Counted from the first letter of the stretch, positions 1 to 8,925 are shown. The stretch: DNA of 57,799 nucleotides from Mesostigma viride (GCA_009746045.1 RPFO01001092.1:1-57799); one strand, 5' to 3'. Program-made: numbers and translations. The notes: generated by a model from the letters alone, not told the origin.

Positions 1-65
1 AAACCCAGGAGCATTCCACAAATCCCCGCTAATATCGAGAAGTGGATGAAATATTTGATGACTTC

Positions 66-470
66 ATGACAACTAAAAATCCTTACGGGACCAATTGGTT
101 AAGGCAGCAAGCGAGAGACACCTACACGGCAAACAAAAAAAATATTAGAAATTACAATGTGCCTCAAATGTTGAAAACAGATTTTGATTTCGATCCTGAT
201 GAAGAAAACGCAGCAGGAGCTTACATTCCCGAAAGTAAACAGCAGGCAGCAGCTAGAGCCTTGGATATATTGCGACTCGAGAAAGAAAAAGGAAACAGAG
301 ATTACAAGGAAAAAGTGAGATACGCAAAAAGGAAAATCAAAGAGACCCATCTGGGGACAATGCAAAAACGCGTATCTCGTTCTAAGCCCGCGACTGCAAA
401 ACGAACTTCGTCTGCCCCTAAGCCTCCTAAATGTTTCGGCGTGAACAGCCGTTCTATATTCTGCGCTTAA
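66..470 (+). CDS. Hypothetical basic protein, viral
   Basis: I do not recognise this protein of about 134 residues. The frame also has an upstream GTG at 42, but the first ATG is at 66 and gives a normal N-terminus. It is charged throughout and the C-terminal 45 residues are rich in Lys, Arg, Ser, Thr and Pro, which suggests nucleic-acid binding or a disordered tail. No membrane segment or catalytic motif is visible. It is followed 47 bases later by the HNH-like gene on the same strand. It may be a virion or DNA-associated protein, but that is a guess from composition only. Confidence 0.6.
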   Translation: MTTKNPYGTNWLRQQARDTYTANKKNIRNYNVPQMLKTDFDFDPDEENAAGAYIPESKQQAAARALDILRLEKEKGNRDYKEKVRYAKRKIKETHLGTMQKRVSRSKPATAKRTSSAPKPPKCFGVNSRSIFCA

Positions 471-517
471 TGAGACTTTGAAATTGTGTCGTGGTATAAT
501 GCGTCGTTACCACATCT

Positions 518-1099
518 ATGGAGGTCGTGGTCTCGGAACGTTCTGAGTCGGAGGTCCTCGTGTGCCCACTGTGCGGCTTTCAGAAACCGACTTTTGATTT
601 CAATAATCACAGTATCAGGACAGGTGGCGCTTGTCGCGCGTGCCGCGCCGAAGAGAACAAGAAGTTTCGGGCCTCTAAAGAAGGCTACATGCGACGACTC
701 ATACGAAACATCGCGTCGTCGAGAAAAAAGTCGCATTCGACCCGAGGAAGGATTTTTCTGTCCTCGAAAGATCTCGTTCAGATGTGGGACCGACAAAACG
801 GTCGTTGCGCAGTTTCAGGAATCGTCATGACGTACGGACCTGAAACGTCTGACAACATTGTCCCAGGTTGTTCTGCTGCTATAGATATTATCAACCCACA
901 GGAGGACGTCACTTCTTCTAATGTTCGTCTCGTGTGCCGACGTGTCAAACGCATGAAGAGCGGAGAGGACGCCGAATCTTTCCGTTCGTTTTGCAACCTG
1001 ATTGTCTCTTCTTCTAAGCAGATCGAACGCCAAACAGATATCGATCTTGAGCTAGGTGACGTCAGCGTTTCTTGGGCGGACGCTCTTGACGATGCATAA
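518..1099 (+). CDS. Zinc-ribbon HNH-like endonuclease
   Basis: A 193-residue protein with an N-terminal zinc ribbon (CPLC at residues 16-19, CRAC at 39-42), a basic stretch, and then a region resembling the HNH/endonuclease VII type proteins common in giant viruses: a W-x-x-Q-N-G-R-C-A-V-S-G segment near residues 90-101 and N-V-R-L-V-C near 133. The usual D-R-x motif of the HNH core is replaced by I-D-I-I, so the active site may be altered and cleavage activity is uncertain. Such proteins are usually selfish or recombination-related nucleases. A TATAAT-like stretch lies about 20 bases upstream of the ATG. Confidence 0.65.
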   Translation: MEVVVSERSESEVLVCPLCGFQKPTFDFNNHSIRTGGACRACRAEENKKFRASKEGYMRRLIRNIASSRKKSHSTRGRIFLSSKDLVQMWDRQNGRCAVSGIVMTYGPETSDNIVPGCSAAIDIINPQEDVTSSNVRLVCRRVKRMKSGEDAESFRSFCNLIVSSSKQIERQTDIDLELGDVSVSWADALDDA

Positions 1100-1147
1100 A
1101 AGCCGAGACAGTAGTGACCTCGCCAAGCGACCTTGCCATCTTCCGCC

Positions 1148-1869
1148 ATGGCTTCTACAATCGTCCTCTTTGACGACTTTGACCCGGCTAAAGTGATTTA
1201 CAAAGACCCGAAACGCACAGGAAGAGGTCAATCTGGACCTGGAGCCTTGTCCGCTTACCTTTCCTATGTGAACGACGGCACTCCTGTGCGCATCCAAACA
1301 CCTCGCATGCGAGAGCGCCATTCGGGATCAGCTGTTTTGAGCCCAAGAGCGGCCAAGGGGACAAAAAGTATACTCTCGACCTGTCTTTCGACGGCTACAC
1401 GAGCGAAGGAACTGATAACAATCTTTTTTACAACATTTGGGTCGCTCTGGACGACCAAAACAAGCGCCAGTCCCACCAAAAGTGTATGGAATGGTTTGGG
1501 AAGAGGATGAGCTTAGAGCTTGTCGAAGAACTCTACACGTCGGCGATCAAACCCTCAAAGAAATCAGAGTATCCTCCCACTCTGAAGTGCAATGTTCCTT
1601 TCCGCGACAACCACTTTCAGTGCCGATTTTTCGACGAAGAGAGGCGTCCTGTCACCTACGCCGATGTCCAGAAAGGATGCGAGGTCCAAGCCATTCTCGA
1701 GGTGTCTCGTATGTGGTTCATGGACAAGCAGTACGGTTGCACGCCTGTCGTGCAGTCTCTCCAGTTTTTCCCCTCGAGCAGAATGCCTGACGGTTACTGT
1801 TTCATTGACAGAGCGATTGGGTCTGATGAGGAGCCCGAATCGAGGCGGTTGCGCGAAATGGACGAGTGA
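1148..1869 (+). CDS. DUF5871-like conserved viral protein (frameshifted)
   Basis: The N-terminal part is read from ATG 1148 (in a gccATGg context) and begins with the F-D-D-F-D-P-x-K-V signature; the rest is read in another frame through the F-G-I-S, W-F-G-K and Y-P-P-T-L-K motifs to the stop at 1869. Together they give about 240 residues that look like the Nucleocytoviricota DUF5871 family, which I recall as conserved in giant viruses, with no function I am sure of. The frame changes between 1308 and 1317, in a GAGAG run just before the conserved A-P-F-G-I-S. The break is a one- or two-base indel, and all conserved motifs survive on either side, so it may be a sequencing error rather than a dead gene. 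Confidence 0.65.
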
Positions 1870-1911
1870 TCTTTTGTACTGATTATTATTTCAATTGCTA
1901 ATAATAAACGG

Positions 1912-2346
1912 ATGCAACTCGAAAGTGTTATCAAGTCTCTTGCCGTGGGATCCGCGGCGCCCGTATCAATAGTACTTCCTCTTTACCTTGCAGCTATCCG
2001 CGCGCTTGTCACGCCATCTAACACGGTCAGTTACGTGCACACCGAGTACGTCGTGTTTCTCGTCATCATAGCACTTGCACTAGGAAATTTGGCGGCCGTG
2101 CGTTGGTCGAGAGACTATCAAGAAAAATTCCCAACAGGCCGAAAGTTCCTAGCGGTCGGAGTCGTCGTCGGTTTAATCACGGGCTTGCTCGTTTCGACGT
2201 CCGGATTCAACGGAATGTATTTCCCGTCTTGGGGCATTATCGCTCACGCCGCCAGTATAGCGGGTTTTATGGGGGTATACGCAACACTCTTCTTCTTTGT
2301 CGTGAAGCCTCTAGACTCTTTAATGGATCAAGTGTGCGCGTCTTAG
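1912..2346 (+). CDS. Four-pass membrane protein, viral
   Basis: A 144-residue integral membrane protein with four hydrophobic segments at about residues 10-32, 45-64, 79-96 and 107-132, separated by short charged loops. The family is not recognised. The AT-rich leader before ATG 1912 (TAATAATAAA) looks like a viral promoter or 5' leader. It sits between the DUF5871-like gene and a nuclease gene on the same strand. A virion inner-membrane protein is a reasonable guess; there is no sign of catalytic residues. Confidence 0.7.
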   Translation: MQLESVIKSLAVGSAAPVSIVLPLYLAAIRALVTPSNTVSYVHTEYVVFLVIIALALGNLAAVRWSRDYQEKFPTGRKFLAVGVVVGLITGLLVSTSGFNGMYFPSWGIIAHAASIAGFMGVYATLFFFVVKPLDSLMDQVCAS

Positions 2347-2369
2347 GGACATAAAAAAAGCTTATCACA

Positions 2370-2840
2370 ATGCAATGGTCCAAACCTCCAAGTAGAATGC
2401 AAGCCTTCAGGACGTTCGTATTGATCGCTGTATGCCGTCAACAGCGAGAGTCAAAGTGCAGTAAATGGCTTCGGAGCATCGAGGCCGAGCGCGGCATACG
2501 GATTCAACACGCGGCTAATAAAGGCGAGAAACTCATCGTGACTCGAAACGGTCGAAAAGTCGCAGTTGACGGGTTCACGACAGATACGCGTCCTCCTACG
2601 GTGTTCGAATACCACGGAGACTTCTGGCACGGAAATCCTGACAAATACGACTTTTTTTCGATTCACCCTGTGAAAAAGTGTCTGAACGGCGAGCTCTACG
2701 TCCGTACAAAACAAAAAGAACGCGAAATATTGAGCCTGGGTTACCAACTCGAAACGCGATGGGAATGCGAAGACGATGGAGAATCTCCGCCGGAATGGGA
2801 AGTGCCAGAGGTACATCCGTTCCAAAAGAAATTGTATTAG
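2370..2840 (+). CDS. Vsr/PD-(D/E)xK-like endonuclease
   Basis: A 156-residue protein whose centre carries the pattern F-E-Y-H-G-D-F-W-H-G-N-P near residue 90, followed by R-T-K-Q-K-E-R-E and a C-terminal W-E-C-E. This order (Y-x-G-x-x-W-H-G, then an R-T-x-x-R/K-E helix, then W-E-C) is characteristic of the Vsr-like or very-short-patch-repair nuclease fold found as stand-alone genes or in homing endonucleases of giant viruses. The role could be DNA repair or mobility. The start at 2370 follows the previous gene's stop by 23 bases. Confidence 0.65.
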   Translation: MQWSKPPSRMQAFRTFVLIAVCRQQRESKCSKWLRSIEAERGIRIQHAANKGEKLIVTRNGRKVAVDGFTTDTRPPTVFEYHGDFWHGNPDKYDFFSIHPVKKCLNGELYVRTKQKEREILSLGYQLETRWECEDDGESPPEWEVPEVHPFQKKLY

Positions 2841-2853
2841 AATAGTGATAAAG

Positions 2854-3177
2854 ATGTCCACTTCATATTGCAACGCTCCTTCATCCCGTTCGGAAAGCTA
2901 CATCGGGGCCCGTGAGCGCCCTCAAGTGTTTCCCGACCTGTGCGCTGACCCTGAATTTGAGTCGCTTCGTTCCGCCCAGCAACTTGGTACCGAAACGAAA
3001 ATCATCCCATCGGACGAGTACGACACGGCCTATGGTATAGACACTCGTGCAGCTCCTCGTCTTTCGCAGCACGGGAGCGGTTTCGACGCTCAAATGCAAT
3101 TCGCCATGGACTTAATGCCGACCAAGGAAGATGTCATTAGTGCGATGCTCAAGCAGTCCGAGGGGGTTTGGCCGTGA
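2854..3177 (+). CDS. Hypothetical protein, N-terminal part (frameshifted?)
   Basis: About 107 residues from ATG 2854, which I prefer to an upstream ATG at 2776 lying inside the preceding nuclease gene. No domain is recognised. The frame stops at 3175-3177 immediately after a GGGGGTTT run. In another frame the coding sequence continues smoothly into the next entry, so this is probably the N-terminal half of one protein of about 230 residues split by a single-base shift near 3162-3168. The sequence is Pro-, Ser- and Asp-rich, with no membrane segment. Confidence 0.5.
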   Translation: MSTSYCNAPSSRSESYIGARERPQVFPDLCADPEFESLRSAQQLGTETKIIPSDEYDTAYGIDTRAAPRLSQHGSGFDAQMQFAMDLMPTKEDVISAMLKQSEGVWP

Positions 3178-3554
3178 CTAGCAACCGCAAGGACCTGCCT
3201 TTTCAGGGTATTCAAACGTTGAGGGAGTACATTCCGGCACCAATGAATTTCGGTATGTTCGGTCAAATGAATCTTGCCTCAACCGGGGCCTTCGGAAGCA
3301 TCAAGATTGACGATAGTCGAATGTGTACTTGCGGCGGCGCGGCTCCTGCCTCGCAGTTCACTCCGCCGCCCACGATGGCGTTTGATCCCCGCTATCAGAC
3401 TCCGACGTGGGGCGAGGACTCGGGAATCCAGACTTTCTCAATGCCCCCGGTCACTTCCACTCAATCTCTTGGGATGACGGGTGAATCCACGCGCCCGGCT
3501 CCAAACACGTTTTATGGCGCGCCAGGCCATAACTCGGAGTTGACGTCTCTGTAG
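3168..3554 (+). CDS. Hypothetical protein, C-terminal part (Pro/Gly-rich)
   Basis: An open frame of about 128 residues that has no good ATG at its beginning (the first possible start is a TTG at 3168) and overlaps the end of the preceding frame at a G5-T3 run. It most likely is the C-terminal part of the same protein. It is rich in Pro, Gly, Met, Thr and Phe, with a single C-x-C near residue 53, and looks like a low-complexity virion component. No family is recognised. Confidence 0.45.
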   Translation: MAVTSNRKDLPFQGIQTLREYIPAPMNFGMFGQMNLASTGAFGSIKIDDSRMCTCGGAAPASQFTPPPTMAFDPRYQTPTWGEDSGIQTFSMPPVTSTQSLGMTGESTRPAPNTFYGAPGHNSELTSL

Positions 3555-3589
3555 AGATTAGGTTCGCCCTGTGCGTTGGTAATTAAATA

Positions 3590-3606
3590 GTCTCAAAAAG
3601 TGAGAC
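3590..3606. other. Inverted repeat (hairpin) between genes
   Basis: A perfect 6-bp inverted repeat, GTCTCA and TGAGAC, with a five-base AAAAG loop, sits between the stop at 3554 and the ATG at 3616. It could mark a transcript end, as hairpins do in some giant viruses, or be a binding site. Confidence 0.4.
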
Positions 3607-3615
3607 GCAAGTACA

Positions 3616-4107
3616 ATGGATGGAGCGGTGGAGTTCGAAGGGTGGCGAAACAAGATGCGTTCCATGACAACTGAGTTCATTGAGATCGATGACGCTTTGA
3701 AATCTTCTTCGAAGGATCTCGCCCCCTTGCGCAAGAAGAGAAAGTCTCTTCAAGGTGACATCTTGACTGCGATGTTAAGCGCTGGAGTTGACGCTTGTAA
3801 CATCTCAGGCCGGGATGACAAGCTTCTTGTGAAGACGCGGAAGAAGCGAGTGCCTCTTAAGGAGGTCATCCAAGAGCGGATGATTGCCTTCTTCAATGGC
3901 GACGAGGAGAAAGCGGAGGCTTGCATCTCGCATATACTTTCTCCTGTCGTGGAGGAAGTCAAGGCTTTGTGTCGCGTCTCGAATAAGAAAAAGAGTCCCG
4001 GTAAACACAAGAAGGAGAAGGAAACGGAGGGAGAAGAGGAAGGGATGGATCAAGAAGAAGAAGAGGCTGACGGAGAAGATGTCGAGGAAACCGAACCTGC
4101 TGATTGA
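3616..4107 (+). CDS. Coiled-coil protein with acidic tail, viral
   Basis: A 163-residue protein. Residues 1-110 are predicted helical and charged, with heptad-like spacing and a K-K-R-V-P-L-K-E-V-I segment. This resembles the small helical viral proteins grouped as DUF5760 in giant viruses, but that assignment is tentative. The last 40 residues are almost entirely Glu, Asp, Lys and Gly. Such acidic tails are common in proteins that contact DNA-binding or histone-like partners. The 3' end overlaps a possible small minus-strand gene. Confidence 0.6.
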   Translation: MDGAVEFEGWRNKMRSMTTEFIEIDDALKSSSKDLAPLRKKRKSLQGDILTAMLSAGVDACNISGRDDKLLVKTRKKRVPLKEVIQERMIAFFNGDEEKAEACISHILSPVVEEVKALCRVSNKKKSPGKHKKEKETEGEEEGMDQEEEEADGEDVEETEPAD

Positions 4108-4250
4108 GAGAATTCGTCTCGAATTTCAGCCACAAAAAAACGAACACCTAGTTCTGGGTGGTCGTAATACGAACCATATGCGTCGATAAATTCGCCCGAC
4201 CAAGGCAGCACTGCTAAGTTGTTGTGCTCCGGGTGCCAAAAAGAATCCAT
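4050..4250 (-). CDS. Possible small viral protein, divergent to RING gene
   Basis: A 66-residue minus-strand frame whose first 50 residues have a composition unlike a chance frame (aromatic-rich, with D-S-F-W-H-P-E-H and Y-G-S-Y-Y-D-H-P-E). The last 15 residues are a Ser-rich shadow of the neighbouring acidic tail, so the true end may lie elsewhere after a shift in the T7 run near 4130. The ATG is preceded by an AT-rich stretch shared with the divergently transcribed RING gene. The function is unknown. Confidence 0.45.
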   Translation of the reverse strand: MDSFWHPEHNNLAVLPWSGEFIDAYGSYYDHPELGVRFFVAEIRDEFSQSAGSVSSTSSPSASSSS

Positions 4251-4335
4251 CTTTGAACTATTAAAATGAATAAAAAACTCGTTCGTTCTATTGTCTCAAA
4301 ATAAAACCCCCGCTGCTTGTAGCTCTATCCAAAAA
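4251..4335. promoter_or_regulatory. Shared divergent promoter region
   Basis: An 85-base intergenic stretch between the possible minus-strand start at 4250 and the RING gene ATG at 4336. It contains the AT-rich core TTAAAATGAATAAAAAAC and an A6 run directly before the RING ATG, and probably serves both genes. Confidence 0.35.
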
Positions 4336-5202
4336 ATGGATTACGCCGAGTCGTCAAAGACGATTCAAATATCAGCAGAAGATTTGCAATGCCACGTTTG
4401 CATGGGTGTGCTTTCGTCACCTGTCGCTCTTCAATGTCGTACGAGGACGGAAGGGGGGAAGTGCGAGGCGGTGGTGTGTCAGAAACCTTGTTTGAGGGAT
4501 TTGGTATATAGACAAAAGCAAAGGGGAGGGTTGGTGGCAAGCACAAGTGGGAAGTGCATTCTCTGCCGCGCCCCGTGGCCTCGATACAAATTTGAGCACC
4601 TTGTAACGCTCGGTAGGGTGACGTCGTTGGTTCGTCGCAAATGTACGAACTGGATTCGCGGTTGCGCGTTCGAAGGTTCGGCGGATGAAGTTCAACTTCA
4701 CTCCAAGAACGGCGGATGTAATCACGACCTCGTGGTTTGTCCTAATCAGACGCACGGGTGCACAATTTCTGTGCAAAGAAAGGACTTGCTGCAACACAAG
4801 GCGGAATGCGCTTACTTCCCATGTCGTTTTTTCTTGGAGGGGAGTGGATGCAAGCACGTAGGGTCGAAACTCGACGTTGTCGCACACGAGACAGCGTGCT
4901 GTTTCGCAACCCAGGCCTGCAAGTCGCTCGTTAGCAACGCTCGAATCAACTACGGAATCTGGACGATCGCTAATGAGAACAATTCCTACCGCTGGGATCT
5001 TTGCGAGACCGGAAAAGACTACATCAAACTGCCCGAGGAGCAAGAAGAATCAGACGAAGAATCTGACGAAGGCGACGAAGGTGTCACCGAGGAAGAAGAA
5101 CCTGCTTCCGAAAGCGGCGTCTTGGAGGTAACGCACACTTCCAACCGCTCGGAGGTCCCTGCTCGTTCTTTCATTTCCATCGAAAACGTGCGGCTACATT
5201 GA
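4336..5202 (+). CDS. RING/TRAF-type zinc-finger protein, likely E3 ubiquitin ligase
   Basis: A 288-residue protein starting at ATG 4336 (an upstream TTG at 4291 is less likely). Residues 19-77 form a RING-type cross-brace (C19-x2-C22, C43, C48, C52 and the closing C74-x2-C77). Residues 103-165 hold TRAF-type zinc fingers with repeated C/H ligands. A Glu/Asp-rich stretch follows from about 240. This arrangement matches TRAF-like E3 ligases, which transfer ubiquitin from an E2 to a target; the viral version probably acts on host proteins. The target cannot be told from sequence. The stop overlaps the next gene's ATG by one base, suggesting linked expression. Confidence 0.8.
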   Translation: MDYAESSKTIQISAEDLQCHVCMGVLSSPVALQCRTRTEGGKCEAVVCQKPCLRDLVYRQKQRGGLVASTSGKCILCRAPWPRYKFEHLVTLGRVTSLVRRKCTNWIRGCAFEGSADEVQLHSKNGGCNHDLVVCPNQTHGCTISVQRKDLLQHKAECAYFPCRFFLEGSGCKHVGSKLDVVAHETACCFATQACKSLVSNARINYGIWTIANENNSYRWDLCETGKDYIKLPEEQEESDEESDEGDEGVTEEEEPASESGVLEVTHTSNRSEVPARSFISIENVRLH

Positions 5203-6284
5203 TGGACTCCGTAGAGGCGTGGCAACTTGTTGTCGACAAGCTTCCTGTCGACGACGTCATCAATGTCGCCGAGGCGTTAAAGGGAAACGATGCATTATAT
5301 ACGATGGCAGTCAAAGAGCACGAATTTAGAGTGAATAAGATTCGAGACCACCTTTCAGGCGATTTCGAAAGACTGAAAGAGATAATACGCGAGAGCTCCA
5401 ACGCGGAAGATTGCCTCGTCGCCCTAAAAACAAAGCTCGACCTGTTTTACGAGTCCGAGTGCATTCCTCTCGGATGCTCGAAATTCAAAGAGAGAGACGT
5501 TGCATACGCTTTCATCGTAACAAAGGCCAGTGTTTCTGAAGACGTCGAATCTAGGTTCTCGGAAGACCATTTGCACGCCGCGATGACCATCCTCGGTGTC
5601 CTCAACGAAGATTCGGACGCCGACAATACCAAGGAGATGTCTGCATTAGTTCGTGCAGCGCACATGGCCGGTGTTCGAGATCACTCGGGCAGAGTCGAAG
5701 TTCTCGCCTGGATAATGATGGACGCGCTGGGCATCGAGATGGGCTCGTTTTTTCTTCTCTGCATTTCGGTTTTTCTGAACATGTATGACGAAGCGGACGT
5801 GGCACAGCGCGTTCGTTTCTTGTATCGCTGCTCTCCTGGCGTTGCGGCACTCGCGTACGTCTGTCACGTGCCTGTTCTTGCGACGTGTCGGGATTCGGTT
5901 CAACGCATCGTCGACCGCGGAAGGTCTGACGTGAATAACAAGCGGAAGTCGAATTTCCGGAAGGACACGGCCATCAAGATGATGAAAGGCAACTCTTTGT
6001 ACTTCATTCTTCGGCGTTCATGTAATGCGGATTACAACGCCATTCGCACAGGACAATTCTCGAACTTCCAAGTGTTTCGAAAGCACGCCCTGGAAAACGT
6101 GAAGAGGCAGCTCGACAAATACGAGCGCAGACTTCTGGGTGTGCGCAATTCGTTTTTGAAAAAAACATCGGCAAAAATGGTTCACGCGGCCTTTGACGCA
6201 GACAAAGTGATCTGGCGTACTTTGGGGCGTCCAAATGGTCACGGCGGTTACAGGGCCATGTTAGGACAAAGACTTCAACCTTGA
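5202..6284 (+). CDS. Hypothetical helical protein, 360 residues
   Basis: I do not recognise this 360-residue protein. The ATG at 5202 shares its A with the stop codon of the RING gene. The N-terminus (W-Q-L-V-V-D-K-L-P-V-D-D-V) faintly recalls an F-box helix, which would fit the neighbouring RING protein, but the similarity is too short to rely on. A hydrophobic stretch near residues 178-195 could be a buried helix or a membrane segment. The C-terminal 100 residues are basic. Its 3' end overlaps the minus-strand gene by ten bases. Confidence 0.65.
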   Translation: MDSVEAWQLVVDKLPVDDVINVAEALKGNDALYTMAVKEHEFRVNKIRDHLSGDFERLKEIIRESSNAEDCLVALKTKLDLFYESECIPLGCSKFKERDVAYAFIVTKASVSEDVESRFSEDHLHAAMTILGVLNEDSDADNTKEMSALVRAAHMAGVRDHSGRVEVLAWIMMDALGIEMGSFFLLCISVFLNMYDEADVAQRVRFLYRCSPGVAALAYVCHVPVLATCRDSVQRIVDRGRSDVNNKRKSNFRKDTAIKMMKGNSLYFILRRSCNADYNAIRTGQFSNFQVFRKHALENVKRQLDKYERRLLGVRNSFLKKTSAKMVHAAFDADKVIWRTLGRPNGHGGYRAMLGQRLQP

Positions 6285-6532
6285 AGCTTTTTTTTCTGTT
6301 GAACAATGAGACCCTCTGAATTAGGTGCTGTGACAGCAACAAGTACCACTATACAAGTAGCTAGTAGCGCAACTTCCCATCGTTTGGATGCTACAAATGT
6401 GACGCTGAACAGAACTAGAAGCTTTACCCAAGTCTGTTCGATATCAAACTCGTTTATGATAACGTAACCGCCTGCAGTTGAGAATACGGAACAAACGGCA
6501 GAAAGAATCTGGGTTACCTTTTCAAAATCCAT
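6275..6532 (-). CDS. Small two-pass membrane protein
   Basis: An 85-residue minus-strand protein with hydrophobic segments near residues 34-49 and 53-69, preceded by an amphipathic N-terminus and followed by a basic K-K-K-L-Q-G tail. No family is recognised; size and topology suit a virion membrane protein. Its end overlaps the end of the preceding plus-strand gene. Confidence 0.6.
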   Translation of the reverse strand: MDFEKVTQILSAVCSVFSTAGGYVIINEFDIEQTWVKLLVLFSVTFVASKRWEVALLATCIVVLVAVTAPNSEGLIVQQKKKLQG

Positions 6533-6676
6533 CGACGATGATCTGTCTTAAACTATCATTTAATAAAAATCGCGATCTCTGTTTCGTCAAGATATTTCTG
6601 ACGTCACCAACTTTTGGACGGACTCCGAGACGTTACCATGACCCATAGAAAAATAGCATGATAAAGAAGGTTGGTC

Positions 6677-8914
6677 ATGAAAAAAATCTCGCCGTCATCA
6701 CGCGAGAGCCTTTCTGCCATGGACACCACCAGAAAACGATCACGTTTTTTGGACGACCAGGCAGAAGATGAAGACGGCGAAGAAGAATCCGGGGATGAAG
6801 ACAACGTTGACGTCCCTAACACGCAAGACCAGGACTTTTTGGACGATGCTCCAGTGTCTGAACGCGAAGGGCCGCATCCGGGAGCGATGATGTCTGATGA
6901 CGAAGACCCTCCTACACAAAGACATCCTCCTGAAGAGCCAGGAATGGATTTTGGTGGTGGCGACAATGATGAGTGTGTCCGTTTCCGGAGAGATCTCGGA
7001 GGGGAAGAAGGTCTCGTAAATTTTGCCGGAACGATCAGCGCCATGACAAACGACGAGGTCCGGCGCCTTGTGAAGGTTGCTGAGGAGGGACTCGCGAAAG
7101 CCTCTATGGAAGACGTGCTAGCGGATATTTTCGACCTCGCGAACCGTCAAGATCGTCACGACAATCTCATGGCCGAATGCTGGAAACGCGTCGACGAAGG
7201 GGGCATCACGCTGTACGGCGACATCGATGCGCGCTACGTGCGTTCTCTCACCCGAGTCACACTGATCTTCGGGCTCGTAGACGAGCGCGTTCTAGAGGAC
7301 CTCCGCCCTGTGATGAATCAGTGTATCTGGCGCCTGTTTTCTACCGCAGAGTGTATTTCGTGCGCTATCAAGAGCAAGCTTCCTCCGGAGGATCTGCAAG
7401 GCCTTCCGAGTCTCATTTCTCGCGTCTTGTCGCTCCCCAAGCAGCTCAACGAGTTTCAGTGTCTCATCCTCGTGTTGACGATGCGGTGGAGTATGCAAGG
7501 ACTCCGAAAGGGCGTTGACGAGACGGATGACGGCGTTTATAAGCGCGAATACACGCAGGATGGACACGACACGCATTTCTGGACGCGAATCGGGTCTGTT
7601 GAGCAATGGGTGAGCAAGGAGTGCGACCTCGTGCGCACAGGCGCCTGGGGTCTGGCCAGCCGAGATGGAGGCGCACGCAAGAGGGTCGCGGACTGGATCA
7701 TTTCGTCTTCGGAGACGGATTTCGCCTGCGTGCCCCGTGACCGGCACGTGTTTGCGTTCCGGAACGGGATTTACAAGTCGGACGAGGACCGATTTTTCAA
7801 GTATCCCGCCCTCGAGCTGCCGCAGAACGTCGGGGCCTGCCGCTTTTTTGCGGACGTCGACATGGACGAGAGTCTTTTCGAGGACGACGAGTTCAAGGGC
7901 GATTTCGACGACGGTGGTTGGTTTAACATCCCCACCGAGTCCGTGAGCGTTGTCCTCGACGATCAAGATTTCGCCGAGGATGTTCAGCGCCCTTACTGGG
8001 CCCTCGCGGTGGGAAGGATGCTGTACAGCCTGAAGGAGATGGACCGTTTTGAAGTGATGGTCTTCCTGAAAGGCATCGCAGGTTCGGGGAAATCGACGCT
8101 GGTTCGAATCATCGAGTGCATCTACGGGCAGGAAGCGGGAGTTCTTTCGAACAACATCGAACCCCTTTTCGGGCTCGCCCAACTCAAGGACAAGTACGTC
8201 ATCGTCAGCTACGAGCTCAACGACAAATGGGCGCTCACGCAGTCGGACTGGCTTTCGCTCGTCAGCGGGGAGACAATGTCGCTCGCCGAGAAGCACAAAC
8301 GGGCAGCGCGTGTCATCTGGAAAGCCCCCTTCATGGCCGCCGGCAACAGGCTTTTTTGTCAAGCGGACAATGCGAACCAGATCACGCGGCGTCTCATCCT
8401 TTTCCCGTTCGACAACAAGCCTAAAGGTGACGTCGATGTGCTCTTGGAAGAGAAAACAGCGCGCAACATTGGTCGAATCATCGTCAAGGGCAACCGCGCA
8501 TACCTCTCTCTTGTTCGAAAAGTGGGCACGGGCGCGCTGATCGAGCATCTCCCGGAGTGGTTCATTGACTGCAGGCGGCGAGCACAGGAGGCGTCTAACC
8601 CTCTCTACACCTTCCTGAACAACGTGTCCTGGGTCGAAGTGGACTTGGCCCACAACTACTGTCCGTGGGAGGAGTTTCAGAAGCGGTTTAATGATTGGAA
8701 CCGGCAACGCGACCCTCGTTCCCGGATTGTATTCGAGGAGGACTTCTACAAGCACGTGTTCACCGAGTTTAAGCTCAAGCTCGTCTTCCAGAAGGTGTGG
8801 AAGGTGTATCCTCTCGACCAGGAAGGGACGGACCGCCCAACCAAGAAGCGGGCTTTCTGGCTCTATGGCGTGGACTTCGCGAACGAGAATGCAACCCCGC
8901 CTGATGTAGAATAA
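6677..8914 (+). CDS. SF3 helicase, D5-like, without primase domain
   Basis: A 745-residue protein. The first 110 residues are acidic and disordered; an unassigned helical region follows. The helicase core has Walker A G-I-A-G-S-G-K-S-T at about residues 466-474, a Walker B-type strand Y-V-I-V-S-Y-E near 507, sensor motif P-F-M-A-A-G-N near 550 and the arginine finger I-T-R-R-L-I-L-F-P-F. This is the superfamily 3 core of poxvirus D5-like replication helicases. No archaeo-eukaryotic primase domain is visible N-terminally; a primase is encoded separately at 17960. An alternative ATG at 6719 (gccATGga) has a better start context and would drop 14 residues. It probably unwinds DNA at the viral fork as a hexamer. 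Confidence 0.88.
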   Translation: MKKISPSSRESLSAMDTTRKRSRFLDDQAEDEDGEEESGDEDNVDVPNTQDQDFLDDAPVSEREGPHPGAMMSDDEDPPTQRHPPEEPGMDFGGGDNDECVRFRRDLGGEEGLVNFAGTISAMTNDEVRRLVKVAEEGLAKASMEDVLADIFDLANRQDRHDNLMAECWKRVDEGGITLYGDIDARYVRSLTRVTLIFGLVDERVLEDLRPVMNQCIWRLFSTAECISCAIKSKLPPEDLQGLPSLISRVLSLPKQLNEFQCLILVLTMRWSMQGLRKGVDETDDGVYKREYTQDGHDTHFWTRIGSVEQWVSKECDLVRTGAWGLASRDGGARKRVADWIISSSETDFACVPRDRHVFAFRNGIYKSDEDRFFKYPALELPQNVGACRFFADVDMDESLFEDDEFKGDFDDGGWFNIPTESVSVVLDDQDFAEDVQRPYWALAVGRMLYSLKEMDRFEVMVFLKGIAGSGKSTLVRIIECIYGQEAGVLSNNIEPLFGLAQLKDKYVIVSYELNDKWALTQSDWLSLVSGETMSLAEKHKRAARVIWKAPFMAAGNRLFCQADNANQITRRLILFPFDNKPKGDVDVLLEEKTARNIGRIIVKGNRAYLSLVRKVGTGALIEHLPEWFIDCRRRAQEASNPLYTFLNNVSWVEVDLAHNYCPWEEFQKRFNDWNRQRDPRSRIVFEEDFYKHVFTEFKLKLVFQKVWKVYPLDQEGTDRPTKKRAFWLYGVDFANENATPPDVE

Positions 8915-8925
8915 TGTAAATTCTA
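8907..8925. terminator. Hairpin over the helicase stop codon
   Basis: TAGAAT and ATTCTA form a 6-bp stem with a seven-base loop that spans the helicase stop codon (8912-8914). It is a possible transcript-end signal of the hairpin kind seen in some giant viruses; the short AT-rich stem makes this uncertain. Confidence 0.3.

Noticed and set aside
4417-5043. 208-codon minus-strand ORF opposite the RING/TRAF gene
   Set aside because: A shadow of a gene whose zinc ligands are clearly conserved on the plus strand.
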